A DNA stretch of 41,039 nucleotides from Comamonadaceae bacterium (lineage in GTDB: Bacteria > Pseudomonadota > Gammaproteobacteria > Burkholderiales > Burkholderiaceae_C), in assembly GCA_947455935.1 (NCBI GenBank), contig CANGPV010000009.1:1-41039 (forward strand), read 5' to 3'. Shown piece after piece: positions 9,443 to 18,954 of this stretch (position 1 is its first letter; each line of letters opens with the position of its first letter). The notes beneath the pieces are model-generated. The model saw nothing but the letters and a program-made list of their open reading frames with translations, did no database searches and had not been told where the DNA came from. A program made the translations under genes and the position numbers.

Positions 9443-10209
9443 ACCCAAGCCACAGCAGCTATTTAGCCTTGGCTGAAGAAGTGCCTGTGGCGCTGGTGTT
9501 CAACGGTATATCGCACGCCGTGATGATGGCCAGCCCTGTACATCTGGAAGATTTCGCTTTGGGTTTTGCCTTGACCGAAGGTTTGATTGACCAAGCATCC
9601 CAGTTGTATGGCGTGGAGGTCATCCATCAACCTCATGGCATTGAATTGCAACTCGACGTCGCGGCCCAAAGTGAAGCCAAACTCAAAGAGCGCAGGCGCA
9701 GCATGGCGGGCAGAACAGGTTGTGGGGTGTGTGGTGCTGACAGCTTGACGCAAGTCAAATTGGCTTTGCCACAAGCACCCTTGGTGCATATCGATGTTGA
9801 CGCTATGCACCGTGCCCATGCCCATATGCGAGCTTTGCAACCCTTGAAACAGCAAACTGGTGCCACTCACGCTGCCGCTTGGTCTGACCCTCAGGGAGAA
9901 ATTACCTTGCTTCGCGAAGATGTGGGCAGACACAATGCTTTAGACAAGTTGATCGGTGCCTTGAGCAAAACCTCCACGGATATGCAGCAAGGGTTTATCT
10001 GCATCACCAGCCGCGCCAGCTTTGAGATGGTGCAAAAAACCGTGATGGCCGGTGCAGGCGTCTTGACCGCCGTTTCTGCCCCAACCCGTTTAGCTGTTGA
10101 ATTGGCTGCACAACACAACTTGGCATTGGCAGGGTTGGTTCGCGACCAGACCTTCACGGCTTATAGCCACATTGCTCGCTTCCACTCTTCGCAACCCATT
10201 TCGGCATAG
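9439..10209 (+). CDS. fdhD: Formate dehydrogenase accessory sulfurtransferase FdhD (FdsC)
   Basis: GRTGCGVCGADSL, EDVGRHNALDKLIG, ITSRASFEMVQK. Confidence 0.94.
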   Translation: MNPSHSSYLALAEEVPVALVFNGISHAVMMASPVHLEDFALGFALTEGLIDQASQLYGVEVIHQPHGIELQLDVAAQSEAKLKERRRSMAGRTGCGVCGADSLTQVKLALPQAPLVHIDVDAMHRAHAHMRALQPLKQQTGATHAAAWSDPQGEITLLREDVGRHNALDKLIGALSKTSTDMQQGFICITSRASFEMVQKTVMAGAGVLTAVSAPTRLAVELAAQHNLALAGLVRDQTFTAYSHIARFHSSQPISA

Positions 10210-10216
10210 GTTCAGC

Positions 10217-10453
10217 ATGAATATAGACAACTTGGTTCACATGGCTAATCAAATTGGTGAATTTTTCTCAGCCTACCCTGATCGACAAGAAGCCTTAGAT
10301 GGCATTGCCAACCACATCCACAAATTTTGGGAACCGCGTATGCGGGTGAGTTTGTTGGATGCACTGCTAGCAGGCAAGGTGGACGAGTTAACGCCCCTGG
10401 TCAACGACGCCCTGCTTGCGAATCAAGCCAAATTAAGGCCAATGGCTTCTTAA
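10217..10453 (+). CDS. fdsD: Formate dehydrogenase delta subunit
   Basis: MNIDNLVHMANQIGEFFSAYPDRQEALDGIANHIHKFWEPRMR is a typical FdsD. The ORF-track start at 10097 overlaps fdhD; the ATG at 10217 is preferred. Confidence 0.9.
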   Translation: MNIDNLVHMANQIGEFFSAYPDRQEALDGIANHIHKFWEPRMRVSLLDALLAGKVDELTPLVNDALLANQAKLRPMAS

Positions 10454-10860
10454 ACCTCTGGGGTTCCCGTATCAAGATTTCCCAATCGCAATTGCTCTCT
10501 GGCAGCTTTTGCCAGCGTCAGGTATTTGTTTTTAAAGGCATGCAAATTTTCTTGCTCTAACTCTTCCAAATCTAATAAAGCGTTATGGGCACCTTGGGTA
10601 GCTCGTATGAGTTCATCAAGCTTTAATTGAATAGCTTCGGTATCTCTGTTTTGGGTATTTTGAATCAAGAAGACCATTAAAAATGTGATGATGGTGGTGC
10701 CTGTGTTGATCACCAATTGCCAGGTGTCACTGAACTGGAAATAAGGTCCTGTCACCAACCATACCAAGATGATGCCTACCGCCCCTGAGAAAACAAACGA
10801 GCGGCCGCAAATGGCCGCTGTATTTTTGGCAAAGCGGGCATACAAGTTTTGTTGTGCCAT
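10450..10860 (-). CDS. Low-affinity iron permease family protein
   Basis: FSDTWQLVINTGTTIITFLMVFLIQNTQNRDTEAIQLKLDELIRA motif. Confidence 0.85.
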   Translation of the reverse strand: MAQQNLYARFAKNTAAICGRSFVFSGAVGIILVWLVTGPYFQFSDTWQLVINTGTTIITFLMVFLIQNTQNRDTEAIQLKLDELIRATQGAHNALLDLEELEQENLHAFKNKYLTLAKAAREQLRLGNLDTGTPEV

Positions 10861-11049
10861 GATTTTTTCCTTGGAAAAATGGTAATTACTGAAGTTATTT
10901 TTACTTTACGCAAATCGTTGCACTGCATTTGAATTCTTCTTTATTCATCTCCTACTCAAAGGCATTGCTTTAGATAACCATGGCAATAAAGCGTCAACTT
11001 TGCAGGTTCAGCATTTGCTTTAAGGCTCCCCATACCAAGGAGCAAAGCA

Positions 11050-11526
11050 ATGACATGGATTCCATTACCCATCGTACGTCAGTTACCCGCGCTAGGCATT
11101 GCCCTGCTCTGCCTCACACTCTGGCAAGCCAAGGCAGAAGAATCCACCACACTGGGCCTGCATACGTTCAGCTACCACAACAGCGGTAATTACAACGATA
11201 TAACCCCAGGGCTGTATCTAGAAAAAAATAATTATGTGATTGGTGCCTATCACAACAGCATTCGCCAAACGTCGGTTTACGCCGGCTACACATGGAGCTG
11301 GCCCTTACCCGTCAACCCCATCTTTCAATCGGTGGCATTCACTGGGGGCTTGGTAACGGGATACCGACACAGGGGTTACAACAGCGACGTTGCTTTATTG
11401 GGTGCGACGAGTTTCCGCCACGATATCGACGAGCGACAAGCACTTCGCTTGTCGATACTGCCACTGCACAAGAGCAGCACAGCCACCTATGTGCTGCATC
11501 TAAGCTATGAAACCAAGTTCAAATAA
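11050..11526 (+). CDS. Secreted/outer-membrane beta-barrel-like hypothetical protein
   Basis: Signal peptide, alternating beta-strand pattern, aromatic C-terminus. Preceded by AAGGAG RBS. Confidence 0.6.
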   Translation: MTWIPLPIVRQLPALGIALLCLTLWQAKAEESTTLGLHTFSYHNSGNYNDITPGLYLEKNNYVIGAYHNSIRQTSVYAGYTWSWPLPVNPIFQSVAFTGGLVTGYRHRGYNSDVALLGATSFRHDIDERQALRLSILPLHKSSTATYVLHLSYETKFK

Positions 11527-11532
11527 CCAACA

Positions 11533-12642
11533 TCAAGAATTGATTTCTTTGGAGGTAATTCGGTACTGAAAATCATCGGGGGAATAAGAATTCATACGGC
11601 CTTCATCATCTTCTGCGATGGGATACATCAAAAATGAAATTCGCTTGCGTGAGAACTGAGGAAGCGCTAAATCATGAGCGGTATTGAAGCCCATCCAGTT
11701 GCCTTCCCATCCGCCAAACAACCCTTTGTACACAGGATTGACAACAGCGTGTTCTGGGCTACGCAACCACTCTGGAGTTTCTTGCCGCATGACTTTGGCA
11801 ACATCTGCGGGGTCCATGGCGACCCAACCTTTGTCATTCAGATAGACCTCTGCTCGGCAATGCTGCGCTGATTGCAATTTCTCTGGCTTGCCAGACAGTT
11901 CTTTATAGCCAAATGCTGAAGGCGCTAAGCGCAAGCCGTACACATCTCGTGCAGGGATACCTACTGCGCGACACAAGCCGACAAACAAGGCATTGATATC
12001 TGCGCATTTGCCCCCCAGGTTGCCAGACTCCAACATGGTTTGCACATCACCCTCACCACAGCCTTTCACCTTGGGTTCGCGCCATGCATGAAGGACCACC
12101 CAGTCATAAATTGCCCTGACTTTATCTACCTCGGTTTTAGCGGACTGCGTGATCTGCAAAGCCGTGGTCTTGACAATGCCATCAGTGGGAATGAGTTGCG
12201 TAGAACGGGTGAAATGTTTGAGCGCATTGGGGTGCTCTGATTTAAAGGGCTCGGATTGCTCCCAACTTCTGTTTTGGGTCACCACCCTGCTGGTGATTTC
12301 CACATAGGGTTTGTCTACTGTGGCATCAAACTCTGAAAAAAGCATCAAGGTGCCTTCGAAGACATCTTTGTGAATTCGAGTGTTGCCATTGCTTGAATGG
12401 GAATTGGCCAAGGTTTTTTGCCATGCCGTGTTCAAACTGGGCACGGGTAACCACACGCGGGTGGTTCCCGTTTTTTTCAAAATATCAACACGTGTCGTGA
12501 CATCAAAAGTACGCCATTGACCTGCTTTAGGTGCAAACTCAGTTGGACTGATGGTGTTGGTGGTTTGTGCCCAAAGAGGCAGTTGCACAGCAGCCATTGC
12601 GCTGGAGAGGGTCTGTAAAAAATGTCTACGCTTAAAGTACAT
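11533..12642 (-). CDS. Exported transglutaminase-like domain protein
   Basis: N-terminus KRRHFLQTLSSAMAAVQLPLWAQ (Tat-like); GKCADINALFVGLCRAVGIPARDVYGLRLAPS and AQHCRAEVYLNDKGWVAMDPADV (Cys/His/Asp triad context). Confidence 0.85.
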   Translation of the reverse strand: MYFKRRHFLQTLSSAMAAVQLPLWAQTTNTISPTEFAPKAGQWRTFDVTTRVDILKKTGTTRVWLPVPSLNTAWQKTLANSHSSNGNTRIHKDVFEGTLMLFSEFDATVDKPYVEITSRVVTQNRSWEQSEPFKSEHPNALKHFTRSTQLIPTDGIVKTTALQITQSAKTEVDKVRAIYDWVVLHAWREPKVKGCGEGDVQTMLESGNLGGKCADINALFVGLCRAVGIPARDVYGLRLAPSAFGYKELSGKPEKLQSAQHCRAEVYLNDKGWVAMDPADVAKVMRQETPEWLRSPEHAVVNPVYKGLFGGWEGNWMGFNTAHDLALPQFSRKRISFLMYPIAEDDEGRMNSYSPDDFQYRITSKEINS

Positions 12643-12684
12643 CAGTGGCTGTCAGAGTTGTCGACTAGATTATCTCTGTGCAAT

Positions 12685-13425
12685 TTATTCTTGCCCAAAG
12701 CCGTATTTTTTCAGTGTTAATTGTGCCAGCGGTGATTGAAGAAATTGAATGAACTTGACAGATAAATTTTTGTTTGCGCTACCTATCACGGGGGCAATGG
12801 GATATTGAATGGGGGTAACTGTTGCTACTTGCATGGTCACTTTGACTTTGTCTTGCATCAACTGCGCATCACTGGCATACACAAAACCCGCATCCACTTC
12901 ATCGCGTGCGACGTAATCCAAAGCTTGGCGAACATTGGTGGTGTTGATGATTTTGTCTTTCACTTCATTCCATATGCCTGCTTTTTCCAAGCTACCTTGG
13001 GCATAGTGACCAGCAGGCACGCTGGCGGGTGTTCCTATCGCAATGCGCTTGATGTCAGGTTTCTTTAAATCAGCAAGTTGCTGCAAAGTTGTTTTGGATT
13101 GAAGAGGCATGATCAATACCAACTTGTTGGTAGTGAAAACTTTGACATCTGTAGCAACCACACCTTTGGCAACAGCTTTGTCCATGGTGTCGGTGTCTGC
13201 ACTGGCAAACACATCCACGGGTGCACCATTGGCAAGCTGCTGCATCAAGGCGCCGGAAGCTCCAAAGTTGAATTTCAACTTGGTGCCTGGGTTTTGGTTT
13301 TCAAATTGAGCGCCAATCTCTTGAAATGCCTGCGTCAAACTGGTAGCCGCAGAGACTGTCAAGTCTGTTGACCACGCCAACGACTGCCAGAATACAAGGC
13401 TAAGAAGCAAAAGTTTTTTCATCAT
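12685..13425 (-). CDS. modA: Molybdate ABC transporter substrate-binding protein
   Basis: LTVSAATSLTQAFQEIGAQFE, FNFGASGALMQQLANGAPVDVFASAD, YVARDEVDAGFVYASDA. Confidence 0.9.
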   Translation of the reverse strand: MMKKLLLLSLVFWQSLAWSTDLTVSAATSLTQAFQEIGAQFENQNPGTKLKFNFGASGALMQQLANGAPVDVFASADTDTMDKAVAKGVVATDVKVFTTNKLVLIMPLQSKTTLQQLADLKKPDIKRIAIGTPASVPAGHYAQGSLEKAGIWNEVKDKIINTTNVRQALDYVARDEVDAGFVYASDAQLMQDKVKVTMQVATVTPIQYPIAPVIGSANKNLSVKFIQFLQSPLAQLTLKKYGFGQE

Positions 13426-13518
13426 TTGTCATATGGGTATAACGCAAGCATATAAAACCACGATCAAATAAGAGCCAAAAAGCGCTACATTAATCTCCTT
13501 GTTTTTCGAAAGTCTGAT

Positions 13519-13848
13519 ATGCGTCACACCAGAATTCGTCTTAGTCAGAGCTTGTTCACTGGCATTTTAGCGTTGGGTAGTTTTGTAGCTTATGCCCAAG
13601 ATGCTGAAAAGCTCCATCAGCGTGCAAACGCAGCCATGTGCGCCAATTGTCACGGAAGCGAAGGTCGCACTGTCGACAAATCTGCAGTCCCCCCTTTGGC
13701 AGGCCTGCCACGCGATTACCTGGTTCAACAAATGCAGTCGTTCAAAGACGGTTCTCGCAAAGCCACGGTCATGCACCAAATCAGCAAAGGTTTGAGTGAA
13801 GCGCAAATCGCCAGCATGGCTGACTATTTCTCCACCTTGTCCCGCTGA
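13519..13848 (+). CDS. fccA: Monohaem cytochrome c, sulfide dehydrogenase cytochrome subunit-like
   Basis: Signal peptide plus CANCHGSEG haem motif; PPLAGLPRDYLVQQMQSFKDGSRKATVMHQISKGLS; directly upstream of fccB. Confidence 0.75.
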   Translation: MRHTRIRLSQSLFTGILALGSFVAYAQDAEKLHQRANAAMCANCHGSEGRTVDKSAVPPLAGLPRDYLVQQMQSFKDGSRKATVMHQISKGLSEAQIASMADYFSTLSR

Positions 13849-13857
13849 AAGTAAACC

Positions 13858-15138
13858 ATGCAAAGAAGACATCTACTTCAAATCGGCTTGGCTTTAGGCT
13901 CCTCTGCAGCGCTTTGGGGACATACTGTTTTTGCACAAAACGCAGCCAGTAAAGCGCGGGTGATCGTGATCGGTGGCGGCTATGGCGGCGCGACAGCTGC
14001 GAAGTACATACGCTTGCTATCGGGTTACAACATACCCGTCACTCTGATTGAACCCAATACAGAATTTGTGTCTTGCCCCATGTCTAACTTAGTGATTGGT
14101 GGCAGCAAAACGCTTGCTGATCTGACCACACCCTACATTCACTTGGTAAAAAAACACGGTGTTAATCTGGTTCAAGACCGAGTCATCCGCATTGATACCG
14201 AGAAAAAAACCGTCACGCTTGCCAATGGTCCGACCTTGTCTTATGACAAATTGGTGTTGTCGCCAGGTGTAGAAATGATGTTTGACAATATTGAGGGGCT
14301 CAGAGCCGCCCACGACAGTGGTCGCATTTTGCAAGCTTGGAAAGCGGGTAAAGAAACCTCCGATTTACGCAAGCAACTGCAAGACATGCCTGATGGAGGT
14401 GTCTACGCTTTGACGGTGCCCGAGGCTCCTTACCGATGCCCTCCTGGACCCTATGAGCGTGCCAGCCAAGTGGCACATTATTTCAAACAAGCCAAGCCCA
14501 AGTCCAAGGTTATTATTTTGGATGCCAACCCTGACGTCACGTCCAAAGGACCTTTGTTCAAAAAATTCTGGTCGGACAACTACAAAGACATCATCGAGTT
14601 CCGGCCCAACCACAAAGTCACGGCAGTCGATGGGCAAGCTGGCCTCATCAAATTTGATGTGCAAGAAGCCGTGCGTGCCGATGTCCTCAATGTGCTGCCT
14701 GATATGCGTGCTGGCAGCATTGCACTTCAAACGGGTTTGGCAACCGCCAACAAACGTTGGTGCGGAGTTAATTATTTAACCTTTGAATCTACTGTGGCCA
14801 AAGATATTCACATCTTGGGTGACGCCCTGCTCGCCGCACCTGCCATGCCCAAGTCAGGCCATATGGCGAACTCCCATGCCAAAGTCGCAGCTTCAGCCGT
14901 GGTGGCGCAATTGAGCGGGTTGGACATTAACCCAGCGCCTTTTCTGACCAACACGTGCTACAGCTATGTGAGCGACAACATGGTGGTTCACGTCGCTTCG
15001 GTGCATCAGTTCAATGTGGATGAAAAAACCTACAAGACCGTGCCCGGCTCAGGAGGCGTTTCTGCGGAAGCCAATACGCTAGAGGCCACTTATGCTTGGA
15101 ATTGGGCTCAAAATATTTGGGCTGACAGCTTGCTCTAG
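13858..15138 (+). CDS. fccB: Flavocytochrome c sulfide dehydrogenase flavoprotein subunit
   Basis: Tat-like QRRHLLQIGLALG; FAD-binding VIVIGGGYGGATAAKYIR; FVSCPMSNLVIGG; PEAPYRCPPGPYERAS. Confidence 0.9.
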   Translation: MQRRHLLQIGLALGSSAALWGHTVFAQNAASKARVIVIGGGYGGATAAKYIRLLSGYNIPVTLIEPNTEFVSCPMSNLVIGGSKTLADLTTPYIHLVKKHGVNLVQDRVIRIDTEKKTVTLANGPTLSYDKLVLSPGVEMMFDNIEGLRAAHDSGRILQAWKAGKETSDLRKQLQDMPDGGVYALTVPEAPYRCPPGPYERASQVAHYFKQAKPKSKVIILDANPDVTSKGPLFKKFWSDNYKDIIEFRPNHKVTAVDGQAGLIKFDVQEAVRADVLNVLPDMRAGSIALQTGLATANKRWCGVNYLTFESTVAKDIHILGDALLAAPAMPKSGHMANSHAKVAASAVVAQLSGLDINPAPFLTNTCYSYVSDNMVVHVASVHQFNVDEKTYKTVPGSGGVSAEANTLEATYAWNWAQNIWADSLL

Positions 15139-15168
15139 CCCTGCCAGCTTGCGCTATAGCAAGCCAGG
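15138..15168. terminator. Candidate bidirectional hairpin between convergent fccB and pyrC'
   Basis: GCTTGC-gctata-GCAAGC stem (15147-15164) with outer CCTG/CAGG pairing via a bulge; overlaps the pyrC' stop codon. No long T-run. Confidence 0.4.
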
Positions 15169-16452
15169 CGCTTGGTAAGCCACACGACCCTCGACCAAAG
15201 TCGCTTTAACTTGTCCCGTCATTTCACTGCCACTTAAATCAAACGCAAAGGGCGTGTGTTTGCATTGGCTACGCAAGTTCTCAGGCATGACTTGCCAACT
15301 GGCCTGCGGATCCACAACGCATATATCCGCTACGCCGCCCTCCCGTAAGCAACCCAAACCTGCTTGTCCTAACCAAGACGCAGGCGCTCGGGTGATGACA
15401 TCAATAGCGCGAAGCGTATCCACCTTGTGATGTGCAGCCCACTTCAAACTGGCGCTGAGCAATAACTCCAGTCCTGTTGCACCTGGCTCAGCTTGGGCAA
15501 AAGGCAAAGCTTTGGCGTCGCCCTCCACAGGCGTATGGTCAGATACCAAGCCATCGATAGTGCCATCCGCCAATGCTTCACTCAGGGCTTGGCGATCACG
15601 CTGTTGTCGCAGCGGCGGCATCAAGCGCGCACGTGTGTCAAAGTAGCCAATGTCTGCATCTGTGAAGTGCAAGTTATGGATGCTGACATCGCAGGTTAAT
15701 GGCAAACCTTCAGCCTTGGCTGCACGCACCAAGTCGACACCTGCCGCGCTGGAGAGTTTGCTGATATGAACACGCGTGCCTGTCATGCGCATCAAGTTGA
15801 TAAAGGTATTCAGCGCAATGGTTTCAGCTGCTACGGGAATACCACTCAATCCCATGCGAGTGGCCAAGGGCCCACTGGCTACCATGCCCTGCCCCAAAAA
15901 ACTGTCCTGGGCTCTGAGCCATACGCAGTAACCAAAGGTCGCGGCATATTGCATAGCTCGCTGTAGGCCTTGGGTGTTTTGAATGGCACGCTCAGCTTGG
16001 GTAAAGCCCACACAACCTGCACCTGTCAATTCAACCATGGGCGTCAGCACCTCTCCTTGCAAACCACGTGTGAGCGCGCCCAAAGGAAATACTTTGGATA
16101 AATGCAGGCGCTCAGCACGAAATTTCAACATGTCGACCAAGCCGGGTTCATCTAGCACAGGCTGGGTATCAGGCATGCACACCACACTGGTAACGCCTCC
16201 GGCAACTGCTGCCCCTAACTCACTCTCCAACATGCCCTCGTGCTCATGCCCCGGTTCCCCTAGGCGTGCACAAGCATCTACCAGGCCTGGTATGACCCAA
16301 CTGTGGGCCGCATCCCAAAGAACATCAGGGTGAAAGTCAGATGAAATTGTGCCAATACCCACAATTTTTCCATCTGCCACGGCAACATCGGCTGGGGCGT
16401 TCATGCCGCTCGCAGGGTCAATCACATGACCATGTTGAATCAATATTTTCAT
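15154..16452 (-). CDS. pyrC': Dihydroorotase-like protein lacking the HxH motif (PyrC', likely non-catalytic ATCase partner)
   Basis: Dihydroorotase fold, but the expected DxHxHxREPG is [14 protein letters not shown]; overlaps pyrB. Confidence 0.85.
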   Translation of the reverse strand: MKILIQHGHVIDPASGMNAPADVAVADGKIVGIGTISSDFHPDVLWDAAHSWVIPGLVDACARLGEPGHEHEGMLESELGAAVAGGVTSVVCMPDTQPVLDEPGLVDMLKFRAERLHLSKVFPLGALTRGLQGEVLTPMVELTGAGCVGFTQAERAIQNTQGLQRAMQYAATFGYCVWLRAQDSFLGQGMVASGPLATRMGLSGIPVAAETIALNTFINLMRMTGTRVHISKLSSAAGVDLVRAAKAEGLPLTCDVSIHNLHFTDADIGYFDTRARLMPPLRQQRDRQALSEALADGTIDGLVSDHTPVEGDAKALPFAQAEPGATGLELLLSASLKWAAHHKVDTLRAIDVITRAPASWLGQAGLGCLREGGVADICVVDPQASWQVMPENLRSQCKHTPFAFDLSGSEMTGQVKATLVEGRVAYQAPGLL

Positions 16453-17411
16453 GCATCGTTCCCAGACACAATGGACATTACCGCCATTCGAACAGCAATA
16501 CCAAAAGTTACCTGATTCAAAATTACGCTTTGGGGTCCATCCACCACTGCCGATTCAATTTCTACACCTCGGTTAATAGGTCCAGGATGCATAACGATGG
16601 CATCGGGCTTGGCAGCTTGCAAACGGGTTGTCGTTAACCCAAAGTTTTTGAAATACTCTTGACTAGAGGGCAGCAATGCGCCACTCATGCGCTCGTTTTG
16701 TAAACGCAAGGCCACCACCACATCACAGTCTCGTATACCGTCATCCAATGAATAAAACACCTTGACACCCAGTTGAGATAAATCGGATGGGATGAGGGTG
16801 CGCGGCCCCACGACACGGACTTCAGCACAGCCTAAGGTGGTGAAAGCATGTATATCCGAGCGAGCTACCCTAGAGTGCAACACATCACCCACGATGGCCA
16901 CGCGAAGGTTAGAGAAATCTTGCTTGAAGTGTCGGATGGTGTACGCATCCAACAGGCCTTGCGTAGGATGGGCATGACGGCCATCGCCCGCATTGATGAC
17001 ATGGACATGGGGTGCCACATGCTCGGCAATCAAATAAGGTGCACCCGATTCGCTGTGACGAACTACAAAAATATCGGCGGCCATGGCACTTAAGTTAGCA
17101 ATAGTGTCTAACAAAGATTCACCTTTGCTGGCCGAGGAACGCGCTATGTCCAAGTTGAAAACATCGGCACTCAGACGCTTGGCCGCAATTTCAAATGTGG
17201 TTCGCGTGCGGGTGCTGTTTTCAAAAAATAAATTAAAAACAGACTTACCCCGCAACAGAGGAACTTTTTTGACATCCCTGTCGCTCACCGACACAAACTG
17301 TGTGGCGGTATCCAAAATATGGGTAAGTATGTCTCGAGACAAACCTTCCGTGGACAGCAAATGGATGAGTTCACCGTTTTTATTGAGCTGTGGGTTGCGC
17401 TTGTAAAGCAT
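16449..17411 (-). CDS. pyrB: Aspartate carbamoyltransferase catalytic subunit
   Basis: [49 protein letters not shown]. Confidence 0.95.
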   Translation of the reverse strand: MLYKRNPQLNKNGELIHLLSTEGLSRDILTHILDTATQFVSVSDRDVKKVPLLRGKSVFNLFFENSTRTRTTFEIAAKRLSADVFNLDIARSSASKGESLLDTIANLSAMAADIFVVRHSESGAPYLIAEHVAPHVHVINAGDGRHAHPTQGLLDAYTIRHFKQDFSNLRVAIVGDVLHSRVARSDIHAFTTLGCAEVRVVGPRTLIPSDLSQLGVKVFYSLDDGIRDCDVVVALRLQNERMSGALLPSSQEYFKNFGLTTTRLQAAKPDAIVMHPGPINRGVEIESAVVDGPQSVILNQVTFGIAVRMAVMSIVSGNDA

Positions 17412-17414
17412 GGG

Positions 17415-17915
17415 TTAGCCTTCCACTGAAAACGCAAACTGACCTTGGGCATCACGCGTGAGTCGCAACGATTGGTGTGTGGGCAAACTGATGCGGGCAG
17501 CCGCCACATCTGCCTGGATGGGTAACTCGCGTCCACCTCGGTCAACAAGCACCGCCAAGTGCACTGCTTGAGGTCTTCCATAGTCGAACAGTTCGTTGAC
17601 GACAGCACGAATGGTGCGTCCCGTGAACAGCACATCGTCGATCAACCATATGACCGCGCCATCTATCTCAAAAGGTAATTTGGTGGCCACACTGTCAGCC
17701 ATACCGCGCTGAGAAAAATCATCGCGGTGCAAGGACGAAGACACCACCCCTAAAGGTTGTTGCCGAGACAAATCGTGCTGCAACCGTTCGGCCAGCCACG
17801 CGCCCCCAGAGGTGATACCGACCAAGTGATCTTGAGGACTGAGCATGCTTTGCAAACTGTTCAACAGTTGTTGGTACAAGGCTTGCGCATCCAAAGTCAA
17901 ATATCCGTTACTCAT
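17415..17915 (-). CDS. pyrR: Bifunctional pyr operon regulator / uracil phosphoribosyltransferase-like
   Basis: VGITSGGAWLAERL, IWLIDDVLFTGRTIRAVVNELFDYGRP, LAVLVDRGGRELPIQAD. Confidence 0.92.
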   Translation of the reverse strand: MSNGYLTLDAQALYQQLLNSLQSMLSPQDHLVGITSGGAWLAERLQHDLSRQQPLGVVSSSLHRDDFSQRGMADSVATKLPFEIDGAVIWLIDDVLFTGRTIRAVVNELFDYGRPQAVHLAVLVDRGGRELPIQADVAAARISLPTHQSLRLTRDAQGQFAFSVEG

Positions 17916-18331
17916 GTGTCTAAGCTTCGCAAAAATTGGTTCAAGATCACGCAGGCTGAGGCAGCATCCACGTCGGCAGCACTCAGACTGCGGGCCTCGG
18001 TGGTTGAATAACGTTCATCCACTTCATACACCGGCAAACCAAAACGGCTACGCAGTTGACGTGCAAATTTTTGTGCCTGCAATGTGTTGTCATGTGCAGC
18101 CCCATCAGGGTGGTAGGGCACGCCAACCACCAACGCCTCGGGCTGCCACTGCGCGATATGCTTGCTGATGGCTTCCCATTTCAGTTGGCCGCTGCCCCGC
18201 ACCGTGCCTTGTGGCTGGGCAAGGCCTAGCAAGCGAGAAGCATAGGCAACGCCAGTACGCTGTTGTCCAAAATCGAAAGCCAAAAACGATTGCAACTCGG
18301 TTGCTGCGGTTTGAGAGGCCGCAAGACTCAT
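17912..18331 (-). CDS. ruvX: Putative pre-16S rRNA nuclease / Holliday junction resolvase YqgF
   Basis: FLAFDFGQQRTGVAYA, LVVGVPYHPDG, VDERYSTTEA. The ATG at 18331 gives an ATGA overlap with algH and is preferred over 18361. Confidence 0.9.
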   Translation of the reverse strand: MSLAASQTAATELQSFLAFDFGQQRTGVAYASRLLGLAQPQGTVRGSGQLKWEAISKHIAQWQPEALVVGVPYHPDGAAHDNTLQAQKFARQLRSRFGLPVYEVDERYSTTEARSLSAADVDAASACVILNQFLRSLDT

Positions 18332-18933
18332 GCGTGGCCCGCCTGCGGCGAGAGCATCCATGCTTGCAAACCTAGCAGTGCCAAGGCGCGGTCGTAGCGT
18401 TGCTCTATGGGGGTGTCAAAAATAACGTGGGGATCGGCTTGTACTGTCAGCCAACTGTTTTCAGCTAACTCAGACTCAAGTTGTCCTTGCGCCCAAGCTG
18501 AATAACCCAGCGTGATGAGCACACGCTTAGGACCTGCCCCAGTAGATAAGGCTTCAAGCACATCTTTGGAGGTGGTCATCTCTAAGCCACCAGGGATAGA
18601 CAAGGTGGAGGCATAGGCAGCCTCGGTAAGCTCTGAAGTGGGAGGCGCATCAGACAAAGGCTCATGCAATACAAAACCACGCTCGGTGTGAACAGGCCCC
18701 CCCTGAAATACGGGGATTTCAATCAAGTCAGCGCGGCCTAAATTCAGTTCGACTTTTTCAAATAAGTCCTGCATACGCAAGGTGCTGGGTTTGTTGATAA
18801 TCAATCCCAATGCACCCCTGTCGCTGTGCTCGCACATGTAAACCACACTTCGTTTGAACGATTCATCCATCAAACCGGGCATGGCGATCAAAAAATGATG
18901 GGTTAGGTTGATCGGCGCAGAATCGAAGTTCAT
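18328..18933 (-). CDS. YqgE/AlgH family protein
   Basis: LTHHFLIAMPGLMDESFKRSVVYMCEHSDRGALGLIINKPS, FQGGPVHTERGFVLH. Confidence 0.94.
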   Translation of the reverse strand: MNFDSAPINLTHHFLIAMPGLMDESFKRSVVYMCEHSDRGALGLIINKPSTLRMQDLFEKVELNLGRADLIEIPVFQGGPVHTERGFVLHEPLSDAPPTSELTEAAYASTLSIPGGLEMTTSKDVLEALSTGAGPKRVLITLGYSAWAQGQLESELAENSWLTVQADPHVIFDTPIEQRYDRALALLGLQAWMLSPQAGHA

Positions 18934-18954
18934 GAAACTATTTTAAGGCTGAAG

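Noticed and set aside
10097-10453. 118-aa version of fdsD starting inside fdhD
   Set aside because: The conserved FdsD sequence begins at the internal ATG at 10217; the upstream extension overlaps fdhD out of frame.
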